In this document: one piece after another, positions 1 through 7,512 of the stretch
Layout: each line of letters begins with the position of its first letter
Numbering within the stretch: the first letter of the stretch is position 1
Assembly (NCBI GenBank): GCA_934567745.1
Contig: CAKTJM010000014.1
Span: forward strand, 1-20,892
Length of the DNA: 20,892 nucleotides
Source of the DNA: an uncultured Eubacteriales bacterium
GTDB lineage: Bacteria; Bacillota; Clostridia; Oscillospirales; Oscillospiraceae
Reading direction: 5' to 3'
Made by a program: the position numbers and the translations under genes
Notes under the pieces: generated by a model
What the model saw: the letters and a program-made list of their open reading frames with translations, nothing else
What the model was told of the DNA's origin: nothing
Databases searched by the model: none

Positions 1-1128
1 GCCGGCGAGCACTTCACCTGGAACAGCTGGCACTGCAGCGGCGTCGACCGCAAGATCATCGGCAAGGGCATGGGCTTCTTCTCCCCGATGCGCTATTCCG
101 AGCTGCCCCGCTTCTATCGTGAGAACCTCGACCCCGTCGACGTCGTCATGATGCAGGTCCCCCCGATGGACGATCACGGCAACTTCTCCCTGTCCCTCGC
201 CCCCTCCCACCTGTATGACATGTGCGCCCGTGCCAAGCACATCATCGTCGAGGTCAACGAGAACATGCCCGTGGTCTACGGCCTGTACAAGACCGAGGTC
301 AACATCCAGGACGTCGTGTTCGTCGTCGAAGGCCCCAACCCCTCCATCCCCGAGCTGGGCAGCGTGCCCCCCACCGACGTCGACCGCACCGTCGCCAACC
401 TGATCGTCCCCGAGATCCCCAACGGCGCCTGCCTGCAGCTCGGCATCGGCGGCATGCCCAACACCGTCGGCGCCCTCATCGCCGAGTCCGACCTGAAGGA
501 CCTGGGCGTCCACACCGAGATGTACGTCGACGCCTTCGTCGACATCGCCAAGGCCGGTAAGATCAACGGCAAGAACAAGGCCCTCGACTATGGCCGTCAG
601 GTCTTCGCCTTCGCCGCCGGCACCAAGAAGCTGTACGACTACGTCAACAAGAACCCCGACGTCATGGGCGCTCCCGTCGACTACACCAACGACGTCCGCG
701 TCATCGCTCAGCTCGACAAGTTCATCTCCATCAACAACATCGTCGACCTCGACCTCTTCGGCCAGGTCAACGCCGAGTCCGCCGGCATCAAGCACATCTC
801 CGGCACCGGCGGCCAGCTCGACTTCGTCATGGGCGCTTACCTGTCCAACGGCGGTAAGTCCTTCATCTGCCTGTCCTCCACCATGCAGGCCAAGGACGGC
901 TCCCTGAAGTCCCGCATCGTGCCCACCCTGACCAACGGCTCCATCTGCACCGACCCCCGCTCCACCATCCAGTACCTGGTCACCGAGTACGGCATGATCA
1001 ACCTCAAGGGCCTGAACACCTGGGAGCGCGCCGAGAAGATCATCTCCATCGCCCATCCCCAGTTCCGCGACGAGCTGATCCGCGATGCCGAGAAGATGAA
1101 CATCTGGAGACGTTCCAACAAGCGCTGA
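1..1128 (+). CDS. but: Butyryl-CoA:acetate CoA-transferase, 3' part (5' end outside window)
   Basis: The reading frame is open from base 1, so the gene starts upstream; 375 C-terminal codons are visible and the stop is at 1126-1128. The family moves CoA from butyryl-CoA to acetate, the last step of butyrate formation in many gut Clostridia, and normally has about 440-450 residues, so roughly 70 are missing. Family signatures seen: [18 protein letters not shown] in the middle, then [16 protein letters not shown], whose glutamate (codon 775-777) matches the catalytic Glu that forms the CoA thioester in 4-hydroxybutyrate CoA-transferase. A GTGGQLDF loop and the C-terminal [12 protein letters not shown] ending follow. 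Codon use is extremely C-ending, as expected of a highly expressed catabolic gene. A 4-hydroxybutyrate or related acyl-CoA:acetate transferase is the main alternative; acyl specificity cannot be read from sequence alone. Confidence 0.88.
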   Translation, partial: AGEHFTWNSWHCSGVDRKIIGKGMGFFSPMRYSELPRFYRENLDPVDVVMMQVPPMDDHGNFSLSLAPSHLYDMCARAKHIIVEVNENMPVVYGLYKTEVNIQDVVFVVEGPNPSIPELGSVPPTDVDRTVANLIVPEIPNGACLQLGIGGMPNTVGALIAESDLKDLGVHTEMYVDAFVDIAKAGKINGKNKALDYGRQVFAFAAGTKKLYDYVNKNPDVMGAPVDYTNDVRVIAQLDKFISINNIVDLDLFGQVNAESAGIKHISGTGGQLDFVMGAYLSNGGKSFICLSSTMQAKDGSLKSRIVPTLTNGSICTDPRSTIQYLVTEYGMINLKGLNTWERAEKIISIAHPQFRDELIRDAEKMNIWRRSNKR

Positions 1129-1170
1129 GCCGACACGACGCATACAGAACGATATTTGCCCTCTCTTTAC

Positions 1171-1209
1171 GCCCCTGGCCACGGGAACGGTGGTCAGGGG
1201 CGTTTTTTA
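1171..1209 (+). terminator. Intrinsic terminator of the CoA-transferase gene
   Basis: A 12-bp stem (1171-1182 with 1190-1201, one G-T wobble) closes a 7-nt loop and is followed directly by a run of six T at 1203-1208. It lies 43 bases after the CoA-transferase stop and separates that gene from the partition cluster. Confidence 0.93.
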
Positions 1210-1253
1210 TTATTCCCCACCGACACGATCCCCAAGGAAATCCCGCCGGGAAA

Positions 1254-1262
1254 TGGTAAAAT
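1254..1262 (+). promoter_or_regulatory. Extended -10 promoter of the Noc-like gene
   Basis: TGGTAAAAT is a good extended -10 element (TGn plus a five-of-six -10 box), 30 bases upstream of the start codon. No convincing -35 box lies 16-18 bases upstream, which is tolerated for extended -10 promoters. An odd palindrome TCCCGCCGGGA at 1241-1251 sits just upstream of it. Confidence 0.55.
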
Positions 1263-1292
1263 CTGGACAACCTTAGAGAGGAGGACAGAGCC

Positions 1293-2114
1293 ATGCCGGT
1301 CCTGTACAAACGAGGGAGATGGGAGACCACGCGGGTCACCATGATCGCTCCCGATTACATCTCGCCCAATCCCGACCAGCCCCGCCGCTATTTCGACCCC
1401 GAAGGTCTGCGCGAGCTCTCCGACAGCATCCGCGTCCACGGCATCCTCCAGCCCCTCTCCGTCCGGCGCAAGGGCGGGGGGCGCTATGAGCTGATCGCGG
1501 GGGAGCGCCGCCTGCGCGCCGCCATGATCTGCGGGCTCACGGAGGTCCCGTGTCTCGTCATGGAGGTGGACCGGGAGAACTCCTGCGTCCTGTCGCTGAT
1601 CGAGAACCTCCAGCGCCGGGACCTCGACTTCTGGGAGGAGGCCAAGGCGCTGGAGCGCCTGATCTGCCTCTACGGGCTGTCCCAGGAGGAGGCCGCCGCC
1701 AAGGTCGGCAAGTCCCAGTCCGCCGTTGCGAACAAGCTCCGCCTGCTCAAGCTCCCCGACGAGGTCCTGGAGCTGCTGCGGAAGAACGGCTTCACCGAGC
1801 GCCACGCCCGCGCCCTCCTGCGGCTGCCCGGGCCGGAGGCCCAGACCGCCGCCGCCCAGCAGGTCGTCAAGGCCCGCTGGACCGTCGCCCGCACCGAGCA
1901 GTACGTCGAGGAGACCCTTCGTGCCGCCGCCGAGACGAACAAGAAGACCCGCCGCCCGCTGTTCATCCGCGACGTGCGGTTCTTCCTCAACTCCGTGGAC
2001 CACGGGCTGACCGTCATGCGGTCCGCCGGGGTGGACGCCCGCTGCGACCGGGTGGAGGAGGGGGACGACATCCTGCTCACCATCCGCATCCCCAAGGCCA
2101 GGGCCGCGCGGTAA
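1293..2114 (+). CDS. noc: Noc-like ParB-family nucleoid occlusion/partition protein
   Basis: The 273-residue protein has the ParB/Noc layout. An N-terminal CTP-binding ParB domain holds the PNPDQPRRYFD segment at residues 25-35 and the GERRLRAA box at 70-77. LIENLQRRDLDFWEEA follows at 102-117, and a helix-turn-helix from about 129 (LSQEEAAAKVGKSQSAV). The C-terminal part would dimerise. It is a second ParB paralog next to a canonical parA-parB pair, the arrangement of Noc in Firmicutes, where Noc binds many sites and keeps division off the nucleoid. The start is set by AGGAGG at 1278-1283. The N-terminus does not show the clear amphipathic membrane-binding helix of Bacillus Noc, so the Noc call rests on family and context. 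It could instead be a second Spo0J-type ParB. Confidence 0.8.
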   Translation: MPVLYKRGRWETTRVTMIAPDYISPNPDQPRRYFDPEGLRELSDSIRVHGILQPLSVRRKGGGRYELIAGERRLRAAMICGLTEVPCLVMEVDRENSCVLSLIENLQRRDLDFWEEAKALERLICLYGLSQEEAAAKVGKSQSAVANKLRLLKLPDEVLELLRKNGFTERHARALLRLPGPEAQTAAAQQVVKARWTVARTEQYVEETLRAAAETNKKTRRPLFIRDVRFFLNSVDHGLTVMRSAGVDARCDRVEEGDDILLTIRIPKARAAR

Positions 2115-2159
2115 GGAACGGCCGATCGACGGCCTGGGACACGGTCTCCAGCCGCCTGC

Positions 2160-2191
2160 GATCTGTCCCGTCCGGTGAGACGGGACAGATC
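2160..2191 (+). terminator. Perfect 13-bp hairpin abutting parS
   Basis: GATCTGTCCCGTC (2160-2172) and GACGGGACAGATC (2179-2191) are perfect inverted repeats around the 6-nt loop CGGTGA. There is no U-tract; the right arm ends on the first base of the parS site. It may end the upstream transcript or act as a protein-binding or structural element. A smaller hairpin (GGCCG/CGGCC) lies at about 2118-2132. Confidence 0.5.
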
Positions 2192-2206
2192 GTTCCACGT
2201 GAAACA
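2191..2206. promoter_or_regulatory. parS: parS-like centromere site upstream of parA
   Basis: CGTTCCACGTGAAACA matches the Firmicutes parS consensus TGTTNCACGTGAAACA at all but the first base. It lies 30 bases upstream of the parA -35 box. ParB/Spo0J would load here as a CTP clamp, and spreading from it could also repress the promoter. Confidence 0.88.
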
Positions 2207-2235
2207 GCTTCTTTCCCCGACGTGCGCGGAATGTC

Positions 2236-2264
2236 TTGCAATGGCCCTCGAAGCGCAGTATAAT
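2236..2264 (+). promoter_or_regulatory. Sigma-A promoter of parA-parB operon
   Basis: TTGCAA (2236-2241), a 17-bp spacer and a perfect TATAAT (2259-2264). The expected transcript starts near 2271 and has a leader of about 90 nt before the parA start. Confidence 0.85.
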
Positions 2265-2359
2265 AAAGCTCTACCTACCCACTGCGTCGCGGCGTGCCCA
2301 TTTTCGCCGTGACTGGCATGAAAACTGTGGGGAACTTGCGCGAAAGAGGGGAGACGACC

Positions 2360-3130
2360 ATGGCCAAGACCATCGCCTTCGTCAACCAGAAGGGCGGCGT
2401 GGGCAAGACCACGAGCTGCGTGAACCTGGCCTCCTGCCTCCAGGAGAAGGGGGCGCGGGTGCTGGTCTGCGACTTCGACCCGCAGGGCAACGCGACCTCC
2501 GGCTTCGGGGTGGACAAGGCCGCCGTCTTCCCGACGGTCTACGACGTCCTCATCTCCGGCGCGGCCCCGTCCGCGGCGGTGGTGAAGACCCGCTGGGCCG
2601 ACGTCCTGCCCGCGAACAAGGCCCTCGCCGGGGCCTCGGTGGAGATGATCGGGATGGAGCGCCGGGAGCATCTGCTCCGGACGGCGCTGGACGTGCTCAA
2701 GCCGTCCTATGACTTCATCCTGATCGACTGCCCGCCGTCGTTGGAGCTGCTGACGCTCAACTGCCTGTGTGCGGCGGATGCGGTGCTCGTGCCGGTCCAG
2801 TGCGAATACTACGCGCTGGAGGGCCTGAGCGATCTCATCTCGACGGTCCGCCGGGTGAAGGCACGGCTGAACCCGCAGCTCGGCCTACAGGGCCTGCTGC
2901 TGACGATGTACGACGGACGGACGAACCTCTCGATGCAGGTGGCCGAGCAGGTGAAGCGGCACTTCCCGGGGAAGGTCTTCGCGACCGTGATCCCGCGGAA
3001 CGTGCGCCTCTCCGAGGCCCCCAGCCACGGCAAGCCGGTGAACGCCTACGACTCCTCCTCGAAGGGGTCGCGCGCCTATCGCCAGCTCGCCGACGAGCTG
3101 CTCGCGCAGGAGCCCCTGACCGACCGGTAG
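2360..3130 (+). CDS. parA: Chromosome partitioning ATPase ParA (Soj)
   Basis: A 256-residue deviant Walker ATPase of the Soj/ParA type. The A motif is KGGVGKTTS at residues 11-19, followed by the VLVCDFDPQGNAT segment and the Walker B-like ILIDCPPSLELL. It would bind DNA as an ATP dimer and be stimulated by ParB to move or separate origins. In Firmicutes, Soj also controls DnaA. The frame stays open upstream to 2294, but the ATG at 2360 is preferred because a purine-rich SD (AGAGGGGAG) precedes it and it gives the family's usual MAKTIAFVNQKGG start. parB follows after 20 bases, in the same operon. Confidence 0.95.
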   Translation: MAKTIAFVNQKGGVGKTTSCVNLASCLQEKGARVLVCDFDPQGNATSGFGVDKAAVFPTVYDVLISGAAPSAAVVKTRWADVLPANKALAGASVEMIGMERREHLLRTALDVLKPSYDFILIDCPPSLELLTLNCLCAADAVLVPVQCEYYALEGLSDLISTVRRVKARLNPQLGLQGLLLTMYDGRTNLSMQVAEQVKRHFPGKVFATVIPRNVRLSEAPSHGKPVNAYDSSSKGSRAYRQLADELLAQEPLTDR

Positions 3131-3150
3131 AGAAAGGAAGGGATAGGCTC

Positions 3151-4014
3151 ATGGCGTTAGGAAAAGGGCTGGACGCCCTGCTGGGCGACAGTACGCTGCT
3201 CGACCAGACGGGCGGATCGGTGCGGCTGCCCATCTCTGAGGTGGAGCCGGGCCTGAAGCAGCCCCGGAAGCATTTCGACGAGGAGGCGCTCGAGGACCTC
3301 GCCGCGTCCATCCGTCAGCATGGGATCCTCCAGCCGCTGACGGTCCGGCGGCTCTCGTCGGGCTATTATCAGATCATCGCGGGGGAGCGCCGCTGGCGGG
3401 CCGCCCGCCTGGCGGGCCTGACCGAGGTCCCCGCCCTCGTCATCGAGGCCGACGACCGGAAGGTCATGGAGCTCGGCCTGATCGAGAACCTCCAGCGGGA
3501 GGACCTGGACCCCATGGAGGAGGCCGCGGGCTACCGCGCCCTCGTCCAGGACTATGGTCTGACCCAGGAGGAGGTCGCCCAGCGGGTGAGCAAGTCACGC
3601 CCCGCGGTGGCCAACGCGATGCGGCTGCTGTCGCTGCCGCAGGAGGTCCAGTGGCGGATCGAGCAGAGGGAGCTGTCGGCCGGACACGGCCGGGCGCTGC
3701 TGTCCCTGCCGACGCCCGCCGACCAGATCGCCTTCGCCGACGAGGCCGTGCGGCGGCGCTGGTCCGTGCGGGAGACCGAGGAGCGCGTCCGCCGCCGTCT
3801 GCACGAGGCGGAGCAGCGTCTGGCCGGGCCGGACGAGCGGAAGCTCTATTACCAGGAGGCGTCCCGGACGCTCAGCGCCCAGCTCGGCCGCCGCGCGGTC
3901 ATCACGCCGGGCAAGAAGAAGGGGAAGCTGGTCCTGGAATACTACGACGACGCGGATCTGGAGGGCCTGCTGGCCGCGCTGAACGGTCTGCCGAGAGGGG
4001 AGGGCGCCGGATGA
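3151..4014 (+). CDS. parB: Chromosome partitioning protein ParB (Spo0J)
   Basis: The 287-residue protein is canonical ParB. The N-terminal ALGKGLDALLG peptide (residues 2-12) contacts and stimulates ParA. The CTPase/ParB domain has the GERRWRAA box at 78-85, LIENLQREDLDPMEEA lies near 109-124, and a helix-turn-helix (LTQEEVAQRVSKSRPAVANA) at about 137-156. The C-terminal part beyond about 230 would dimerise. It should bind the two parS-like sites flanking this operon. The SD is AAGGAAGG, just upstream. The stop overlaps the next start (ATGA), so the downstream membrane protein is translationally coupled. Confidence 0.95.
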   Translation: MALGKGLDALLGDSTLLDQTGGSVRLPISEVEPGLKQPRKHFDEEALEDLAASIRQHGILQPLTVRRLSSGYYQIIAGERRWRAARLAGLTEVPALVIEADDRKVMELGLIENLQREDLDPMEEAAGYRALVQDYGLTQEEVAQRVSKSRPAVANAMRLLSLPQEVQWRIEQRELSAGHGRALLSLPTPADQIAFADEAVRRRWSVRETEERVRRRLHEAEQRLAGPDERKLYYQEASRTLSAQLGRRAVITPGKKKGKLVLEYYDDADLEGLLAALNGLPRGEGAG

Positions 4015-4547
4015 GTGAGGAGGAAAAGCGCACGGCGCCGGTCGAAGCGGGGACGCCGTCCCCGGACGAGCGACCGGCGGAGCCGCCCAAGCAGGCGCCG
4101 GACCAAAAGCAGAAGAGCCGGAGCCGCCCGGTGAAGGTCTATCTGACCGTGCTGTTCCTGGCGGCGTTCCTCCTGCTGCTGCTGTCGTTCTTCATGCAGC
4201 AGCGGAACCACCAGGCGATCGTCGATCTGGGCAGCGACATCCGCACCACCCAGCAGATCACGGCGCTGGAGCAGGAGAACCAGGAGCTGCGTCACCAGCT
4301 CGAAGCGCTCGAGGACGAGAAGGCCGCGCTGGAGGAACAGCGCACCGAGGCCCAGCGCGCCGCGGACGCGATCGAGTGGCTGCGCCAGATGGAGCAGGCG
4401 GAGAACGACTCGCACCAGAGCGCCCGCAGCCTGGCGGAGCGCTTCGCCGAGACCGGCCTGGAGGGCGCTCTGCCGTCCACGTCGCCGATCGAGGGGGCCG
4501 GGAGCCCGGCGAAGGACTACCGCGACCTGTACGCGCGGCTGTTCTGA
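4011..4547 (+). CDS. Single-pass membrane protein with cytokinin-like coiled coil, unknown function, in parAB operon
   Basis: Not recognised as a named family. The 178-residue product has a charged, Pro-rich N-terminal tail (about 1-40), one transmembrane helix at about 42-62 (VKVYLTVLFLAAFLLLLLSF), and a strong coiled coil rich in Glu, Gln and Ala at about 80-132. A short tail ends in YARLF. By the positive-inside rule the N-terminus is probably cytoplasmic (KQKSRSRPVK before the helix), which puts the coiled coil outside the membrane, as in FtsL/DivIC-like proteins; this topology is inference. The start overlaps the parB stop by four bases (ATGAG), implying coupled expression with ParA and ParB. 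Its length and layout resemble divisome bitopic proteins, but no diagnostic residues allow a name. A palindromic parS-like site follows 12 bases after the stop. Confidence 0.8.
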   Translation: MSEEEKRTAPVEAGTPSPDERPAEPPKQAPDQKQKSRSRPVKVYLTVLFLAAFLLLLLSFFMQQRNHQAIVDLGSDIRTTQQITALEQENQELRHQLEALEDEKAALEEQRTEAQRAADAIEWLRQMEQAENDSHQSARSLAERFAETGLEGALPSTSPIEGAGSPAKDYRDLYARLF

Positions 4548-4559
4548 TAGAGATCACAG

Positions 4560-4579
4560 GATGTTCCACGTGGAACATC
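4560..4579. promoter_or_regulatory. parS: parS-like site, 20-bp perfect palindrome
   Basis: TGTTCCACGTGGAACA (4562-4577) is the symmetric form of parS and the palindrome extends to 20 bp (4560-4579). It lies between the membrane protein gene and serS, so the two parS-like sites bracket parA, parB and the membrane gene. Confidence 0.85.
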
Positions 4580-4600
4580 GCACGAACGAAGCAAGAACGA

Positions 4601-4616
4601 GGGGGCGCACGCCCCC
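4601..4616 (+). repeat. GC-rich hairpin before serS
   Basis: GGGGGC (4601-4606) and GCCCCC (4611-4616) with loop GCAC; no U-tract. It may be a weak terminator of the partition operon or a leader hairpin of serS. The 95-base gap is too short for a T-box and shows none of its motifs. Confidence 0.4.
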
Positions 4617-4642
4617 GCCCTAGATAAAGGAGGAGAAGGGAC

Positions 4643-5932
4643 ATGCTGGACATCAAACGCATCAAGGAGGACCCCGCGAAGGTGAAGGCGGGCCTGCGCG
4701 CCAAGGAGGTCGATTGCGACGCCGAGGTCGATCGCATCCTCGAGCTGGACAAGGAGCGCCGCGACATCATCTTCACGACCGAGCAGCGCAAGGCGGAGCA
4801 GAACAAGGTCTCGAAGACCATCCCGCAGCTGAAGAAGGCAGGGGAGGACACCGCCCCCGTGTTCCAGCGCATGGGCGAGCTGAAGGCGGAGATCGCCGCG
4901 GCGGACGAGCGTCTGCGCGCGGTCGAGGCGGAGTACCGCACGCTGATGCTCTCCCTGCCGAACCTGCCGGACGACGATCTGGTGCCGGGCGGCAAGGAGA
5001 ACAACCAGCCCCTGCGCTACTTCGGTGAGCCGCACCAGTTCGACTTCGAGCCGAAGCACCATGTGGACCTGTGCACGGACCTGGGCCTGATCGACTACAC
5101 GCGCGGCGTGAAGCTGGCCGGTTCCGGCTTCTGGATGTACACGGGCATGGGCGCACGGCTGGAGTGGGCGCTGCTGAACTACTTCATCGACACGCATCTG
5201 AAGGACGGCTATGAGTTCATCCTGCCGCCCCACATGCTGGAGTACCAGTGCGGCGAGACGGCGGGCCAGTTCCCCAAGTTCGCCGACGAGGTGTACAAGA
5301 TCCAGAACCCGACGGACGACCGCGTCCACTACATGCTGCCCACGGCCGAGGCCGCTCTGGCCAGCGTCTACCGCGACGAGATCCTGGACGAGGCGGACCT
5401 GCCGAAGAAGTTCTTCGCCTACACCCCCTGCTTCCGCCGCGAGGCCGGCTCCGCCCGCGCGGAGGAGCGCGGCATGGTGCGCGGCCACCAGTTCAATAAG
5501 GTAGAGATGTTCCAGTTCACCCGTCCCGAGGACAGCGACGCCGCCTTCGACGAGCTGGTCTCCAAGGCCGAGGATCTGGTGAAGGGCCTGGGCTTCCACT
5601 TCCGCACGGTGAAGCTGGCGGCGGGCGACTGCTCCGCGTCCATGGCCCGGACCTATGACATCGAGATCCAGATCCCGTCCATGCACGGGTACAAGGAGGT
5701 CTCCTCCGTCTCCAACGCCCGCGACTATCAGGCGCGTCGCGGCAACATCCGCTTCCGCCGCGCCGGGGGCAAGCCCGAGTTCGTCCACACCCTGAACGGC
5801 TCCGGCCTGGCCACGAGCCGCATCTTCCCGGCCATGGTCGAGCAGAACCAGCTCAAGGACGGCAGCATCAAGGTGCCCGAGGTCCTCCAGAAGTACCTGG
5901 GCGGCCTGGAGATCATCAGCCGCAAGAAGTGA
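4643..5932 (+). CDS. serS: Serine--tRNA ligase
   Basis: A 429-residue class II synthetase that charges tRNA-Ser in the cytoplasm. The N-terminal tRNA-binding coiled-coil arm covers about residues 27-105. Motif 2 is PCFRREAGSAR near 262, with the RGMVRGHQFNKVEMF segment after it, and motif 3 is NGSGLATSRIFPAMVEQNQ near 385. The serine-site TAE is present in LPTAEAAL; most SerRS have PTAEVPL here, and RGHQF replaces the commoner RQHQF, so this is a somewhat divergent clostridial type. An AAAGGAGGAG SD at 4626-4635 fixes the ATG. No T-box leader precedes it. Confidence 0.95.
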   Translation: MLDIKRIKEDPAKVKAGLRAKEVDCDAEVDRILELDKERRDIIFTTEQRKAEQNKVSKTIPQLKKAGEDTAPVFQRMGELKAEIAAADERLRAVEAEYRTLMLSLPNLPDDDLVPGGKENNQPLRYFGEPHQFDFEPKHHVDLCTDLGLIDYTRGVKLAGSGFWMYTGMGARLEWALLNYFIDTHLKDGYEFILPPHMLEYQCGETAGQFPKFADEVYKIQNPTDDRVHYMLPTAEAALASVYRDEILDEADLPKKFFAYTPCFRREAGSARAEERGMVRGHQFNKVEMFQFTRPEDSDAAFDELVSKAEDLVKGLGFHFRTVKLAAGDCSASMARTYDIEIQIPSMHGYKEVSSVSNARDYQARRGNIRFRRAGGKPEFVHTLNGSGLATSRIFPAMVEQNQLKDGSIKVPEVLQKYLGGLEIISRKK

Positions 5933-5986
5933 GCGGACCCAATAAAGAAGCACATCCCCAAAGAAACAGAAAGGATGTACGAAACA

Positions 5987-6463
5987 ATGGCAGATAAGAA
6001 AAAGAAGGGCTTCCTCGCCGAGTTCCGCGAGTTCATCAGCCGCGGCAACGTGGTGGACATGGCCGTCGGCGTCATCATCGCGACGGCCTTCGGCAAGATC
6101 ACGACCTCGCTGGTCGGCGACGTGGTCATGCCGGCCATCGGCTATGCGTTCGGCGGGATCGACCTGTCCCAGCTGAACATCGTGCTCCAGCCCGCCGTGC
6201 TGGACGAGACCGGCGCCGAGGTGACGGCGGCGGTGACGATCGGCATCGGGAGCTTCCTGGTGACGATCATCGACTTCCTGCTGATCGCCTTGGTGGTCTT
6301 CCTGGTCATCAAGGGCCTCAACGGCGCGAAGACGAAGCTCGAGGCGCTGCGCAAGCACGAGGAGGCCGCCGCCGAGGAGGAGGCCGCGCCCCCCGAGCCG
6401 AGCGCCGAGGAGAAGCTGCTGACCGAGATCCGCGACCTGCTGCGGGAGCAGCAGAAGAAGTGA
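5987..6463 (+). CDS. mscL: Large-conductance mechanosensitive channel MscL
   Basis: The 158-residue homopentameric channel protein opens under membrane tension to release solutes in osmotic downshock. Seen: the amphipathic N-terminus with EFREFISRGNVVDMAVG, TM1 at about 20-45 (VVDMAVGVIIATAFGKI), a periplasmic loop, TM2 at about 82-105, and a charged C-terminal bundle helix ending EKLLTEIRDLLREQQ. An extra Glu/Ala/Pro-rich linker sits before the last helix. The ATG at 5987 is preferred over the in-frame ATG at 5975, because the SD AGAAAGGA (5968-5975) overlaps the latter and is well placed for the former. Confidence 0.95.
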   Translation: MADKKKKGFLAEFREFISRGNVVDMAVGVIIATAFGKITTSLVGDVVMPAIGYAFGGIDLSQLNIVLQPAVLDETGAEVTAAVTIGIGSFLVTIIDFLLIALVVFLVIKGLNGAKTKLEALRKHEEAAAEEEAAPPEPSAEEKLLTEIRDLLREQQKK

Positions 6464-6473
6464 GGTGCCCCGC

Positions 6474-6677
6474 ATGACCGCAGAGGACAGAGACGACCGC
6501 CGCCCCGAGGAGGAGCAGGCCGCGCCCCCCGCCGAGCAGCAGGAGCCGCCGAAGGAGCGCTGGCAGCCCTACAGCCGCCGCACGCGGATGTGGGCCTGGG
6601 TCGGGATCGTGTTCATGGTCTTCCTGGTGATCATGTACACCTATTCGCTGGGATCCGGGAAGATCATGATGTTCTGA
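6474..6677 (+). CDS. Small single-pass membrane protein, unknown
   Basis: A 67-residue product with a highly charged, Pro/Glu-rich N-terminal half (about 1-37, ending RRTR) and one transmembrane helix (MWAWVGIVFMVFLVIMYTY), then a short polar tail. No family recognised. The ATG at 6474 has a GAGGTG SD at 6462-6467 overlapping the mscL stop; an in-frame GTG at 6465 is less well placed. It sits 10 bases after mscL and 13 before rsmG, so it is co-transcribed with both. Arg and Lys before the helix suggest the N-terminus is inside. Confidence 0.75.
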   Translation: MTAEDRDDRRPEEEQAAPPAEQQEPPKERWQPYSRRTRMWAWVGIVFMVFLVIMYTYSLGSGKIMMF

Positions 6678-6690
6678 GGAGGAGGCCGCG

Positions 6691-7410
6691 ATGACGGAAG
6701 AAGCGAAGAGCGTGCTCCACACGGGCCTGGAGCAGATGGGCCTCGCCCCGACGCAGGAGGCGCTGGACCGGCTGGACCGGTACGGCGACCTGCTGCTGGA
6801 GAAGAACCAGGTGATGAACCTGACGGCCATCACGGATCCCGTGGAGGTGGCACGTCTGCATTTCCTCGACAGCGCGGCGCTGCTGCCGACGCGGGCGCTG
6901 GCGGGCCGCCGGGTCGTGGACGTCGGGACGGGCGCGGGCTTTCCCGGCCTGGTCCTGAAGATCCTGGATCCGACGATCCGGCTGACGCTGGTGGACACCC
7001 TGGGCAAGCGGGTGGACTGGCTGCGCGAGGTCTGCGCGGACCTGGGCCTGGACGACGTGGCCTGCGTGAAGGGCCGCGCGGAGGAGCTGACCCGCACGAA
7101 GGAGCACCGGGAGCGGTACGACGTGGCGGTCTCCCGCGCGGTGGCGGCCCTGCCGCTGCTGACGGAGCTGTGCGTCCCGTTCGTGGCCCCCGGCGGCCTG
7201 TTCCTGGCGATGAAGAGCAACAAGACGGACGACGAGGTGGACGCGGCGCGTCCCGTCGTGGCCGCTCTGGGCGGCGCGGCGCCGTTCGTGATGGACTACG
7301 ACCTGCCCGGCACGGAGCTCAAGCGCCGGATCGTGGCGGTCAAAAAGGCCGCCGCGACCCCGGACCGGTGGCCGCGGAAGTGGGCGAAGATGAAGGAAGG
7401 CTGGCCCTGA
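6691..7410 (+). CDS. rsmG: 16S rRNA (guanine(527)-N7)-methyltransferase RsmG
   Basis: A 239-residue SAM-dependent methyltransferase acting on G527 of 16S rRNA (E. coli numbering). Family marks: NLTAITDPVEVARLHFLDS near residues 43-61, the SAM motif VVDVGTGAGFPGL at about 75-87, VSRAVAALPLL in the middle, and a basic C-terminus (RWPRKWAKMK) in place of the usual YPRK-type ending. The SD AGGAGGAGG lies in the gap after the small membrane gene. In Bacillus, rsmG adjoins noc; here it lies about 4.6 kb after the noc-like gene, in the same orientation. Confidence 0.95.
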   Translation: MTEEAKSVLHTGLEQMGLAPTQEALDRLDRYGDLLLEKNQVMNLTAITDPVEVARLHFLDSAALLPTRALAGRRVVDVGTGAGFPGLVLKILDPTIRLTLVDTLGKRVDWLREVCADLGLDDVACVKGRAEELTRTKEHRERYDVAVSRAVAALPLLTELCVPFVAPGGLFLAMKSNKTDDEVDAARPVVAALGGAAPFVMDYDLPGTELKRRIVAVKKAAATPDRWPRKWAKMKEGWP

Positions 7411-7423
7411 GCCGCCGATCGGC

Positions 7424-7446
7424 GCAAAAAGCATTGGTCTTTTTGC
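7424..7446 (+). terminator. Inverted repeat after rsmG, possible weak terminator
   Basis: GCAAAAAG (7424-7431) and CTTTTTGC (7439-7446) are perfect arms around a 7-nt loop, preceded by the small palindrome GCCGATCGGC (7414-7423). It lies between the rsmG stop and the next promoter; the stem is AT-rich and the T-run is inside the arm, so termination strength is uncertain. Confidence 0.45.
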
Positions 7447-7456
7447 ACAAAACCGG

Positions 7457-7485
7457 TTGCAAGTCTGCGGGGCGTATGGTACAAT
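7457..7485 (+). promoter_or_regulatory. Sigma-A promoter with extended -10 for the MinD-like gene
   Basis: TTGCAA (7457-7462), a 17-bp spacer and TACAAT (7480-7485), with TGG in front of the -10 box making it extended. It likely drives the MinD-like gene and possibly the genes through corA. Confidence 0.85.
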
Positions 7486-7512
7486 GGAGCGGAAGTTTCG
7501 GGAGGAATGGCT

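Noticed and set aside
1194-2198. Long minus-strand open frames opposite noc, serS, aspS and hisS
   Set aside because: They are open only because of high GC in the real genes; they lack SDs and give repetitive Arg/Gly/Leu-rich products.
2955-2980. CTTCCCGGGGAAG in parA as a possible Noc-binding site
   Set aside because: It has an extra G relative to the consensus and simply encodes Phe-Pro-Gly-Lys; one such match in GC-rich coding DNA is expected by chance.
4548-4642. T-box leader before serS (and likewise before hisS and aspS)
   Set aside because: All three gaps are under about 105 bases and lack the conserved T-box and specifier features.
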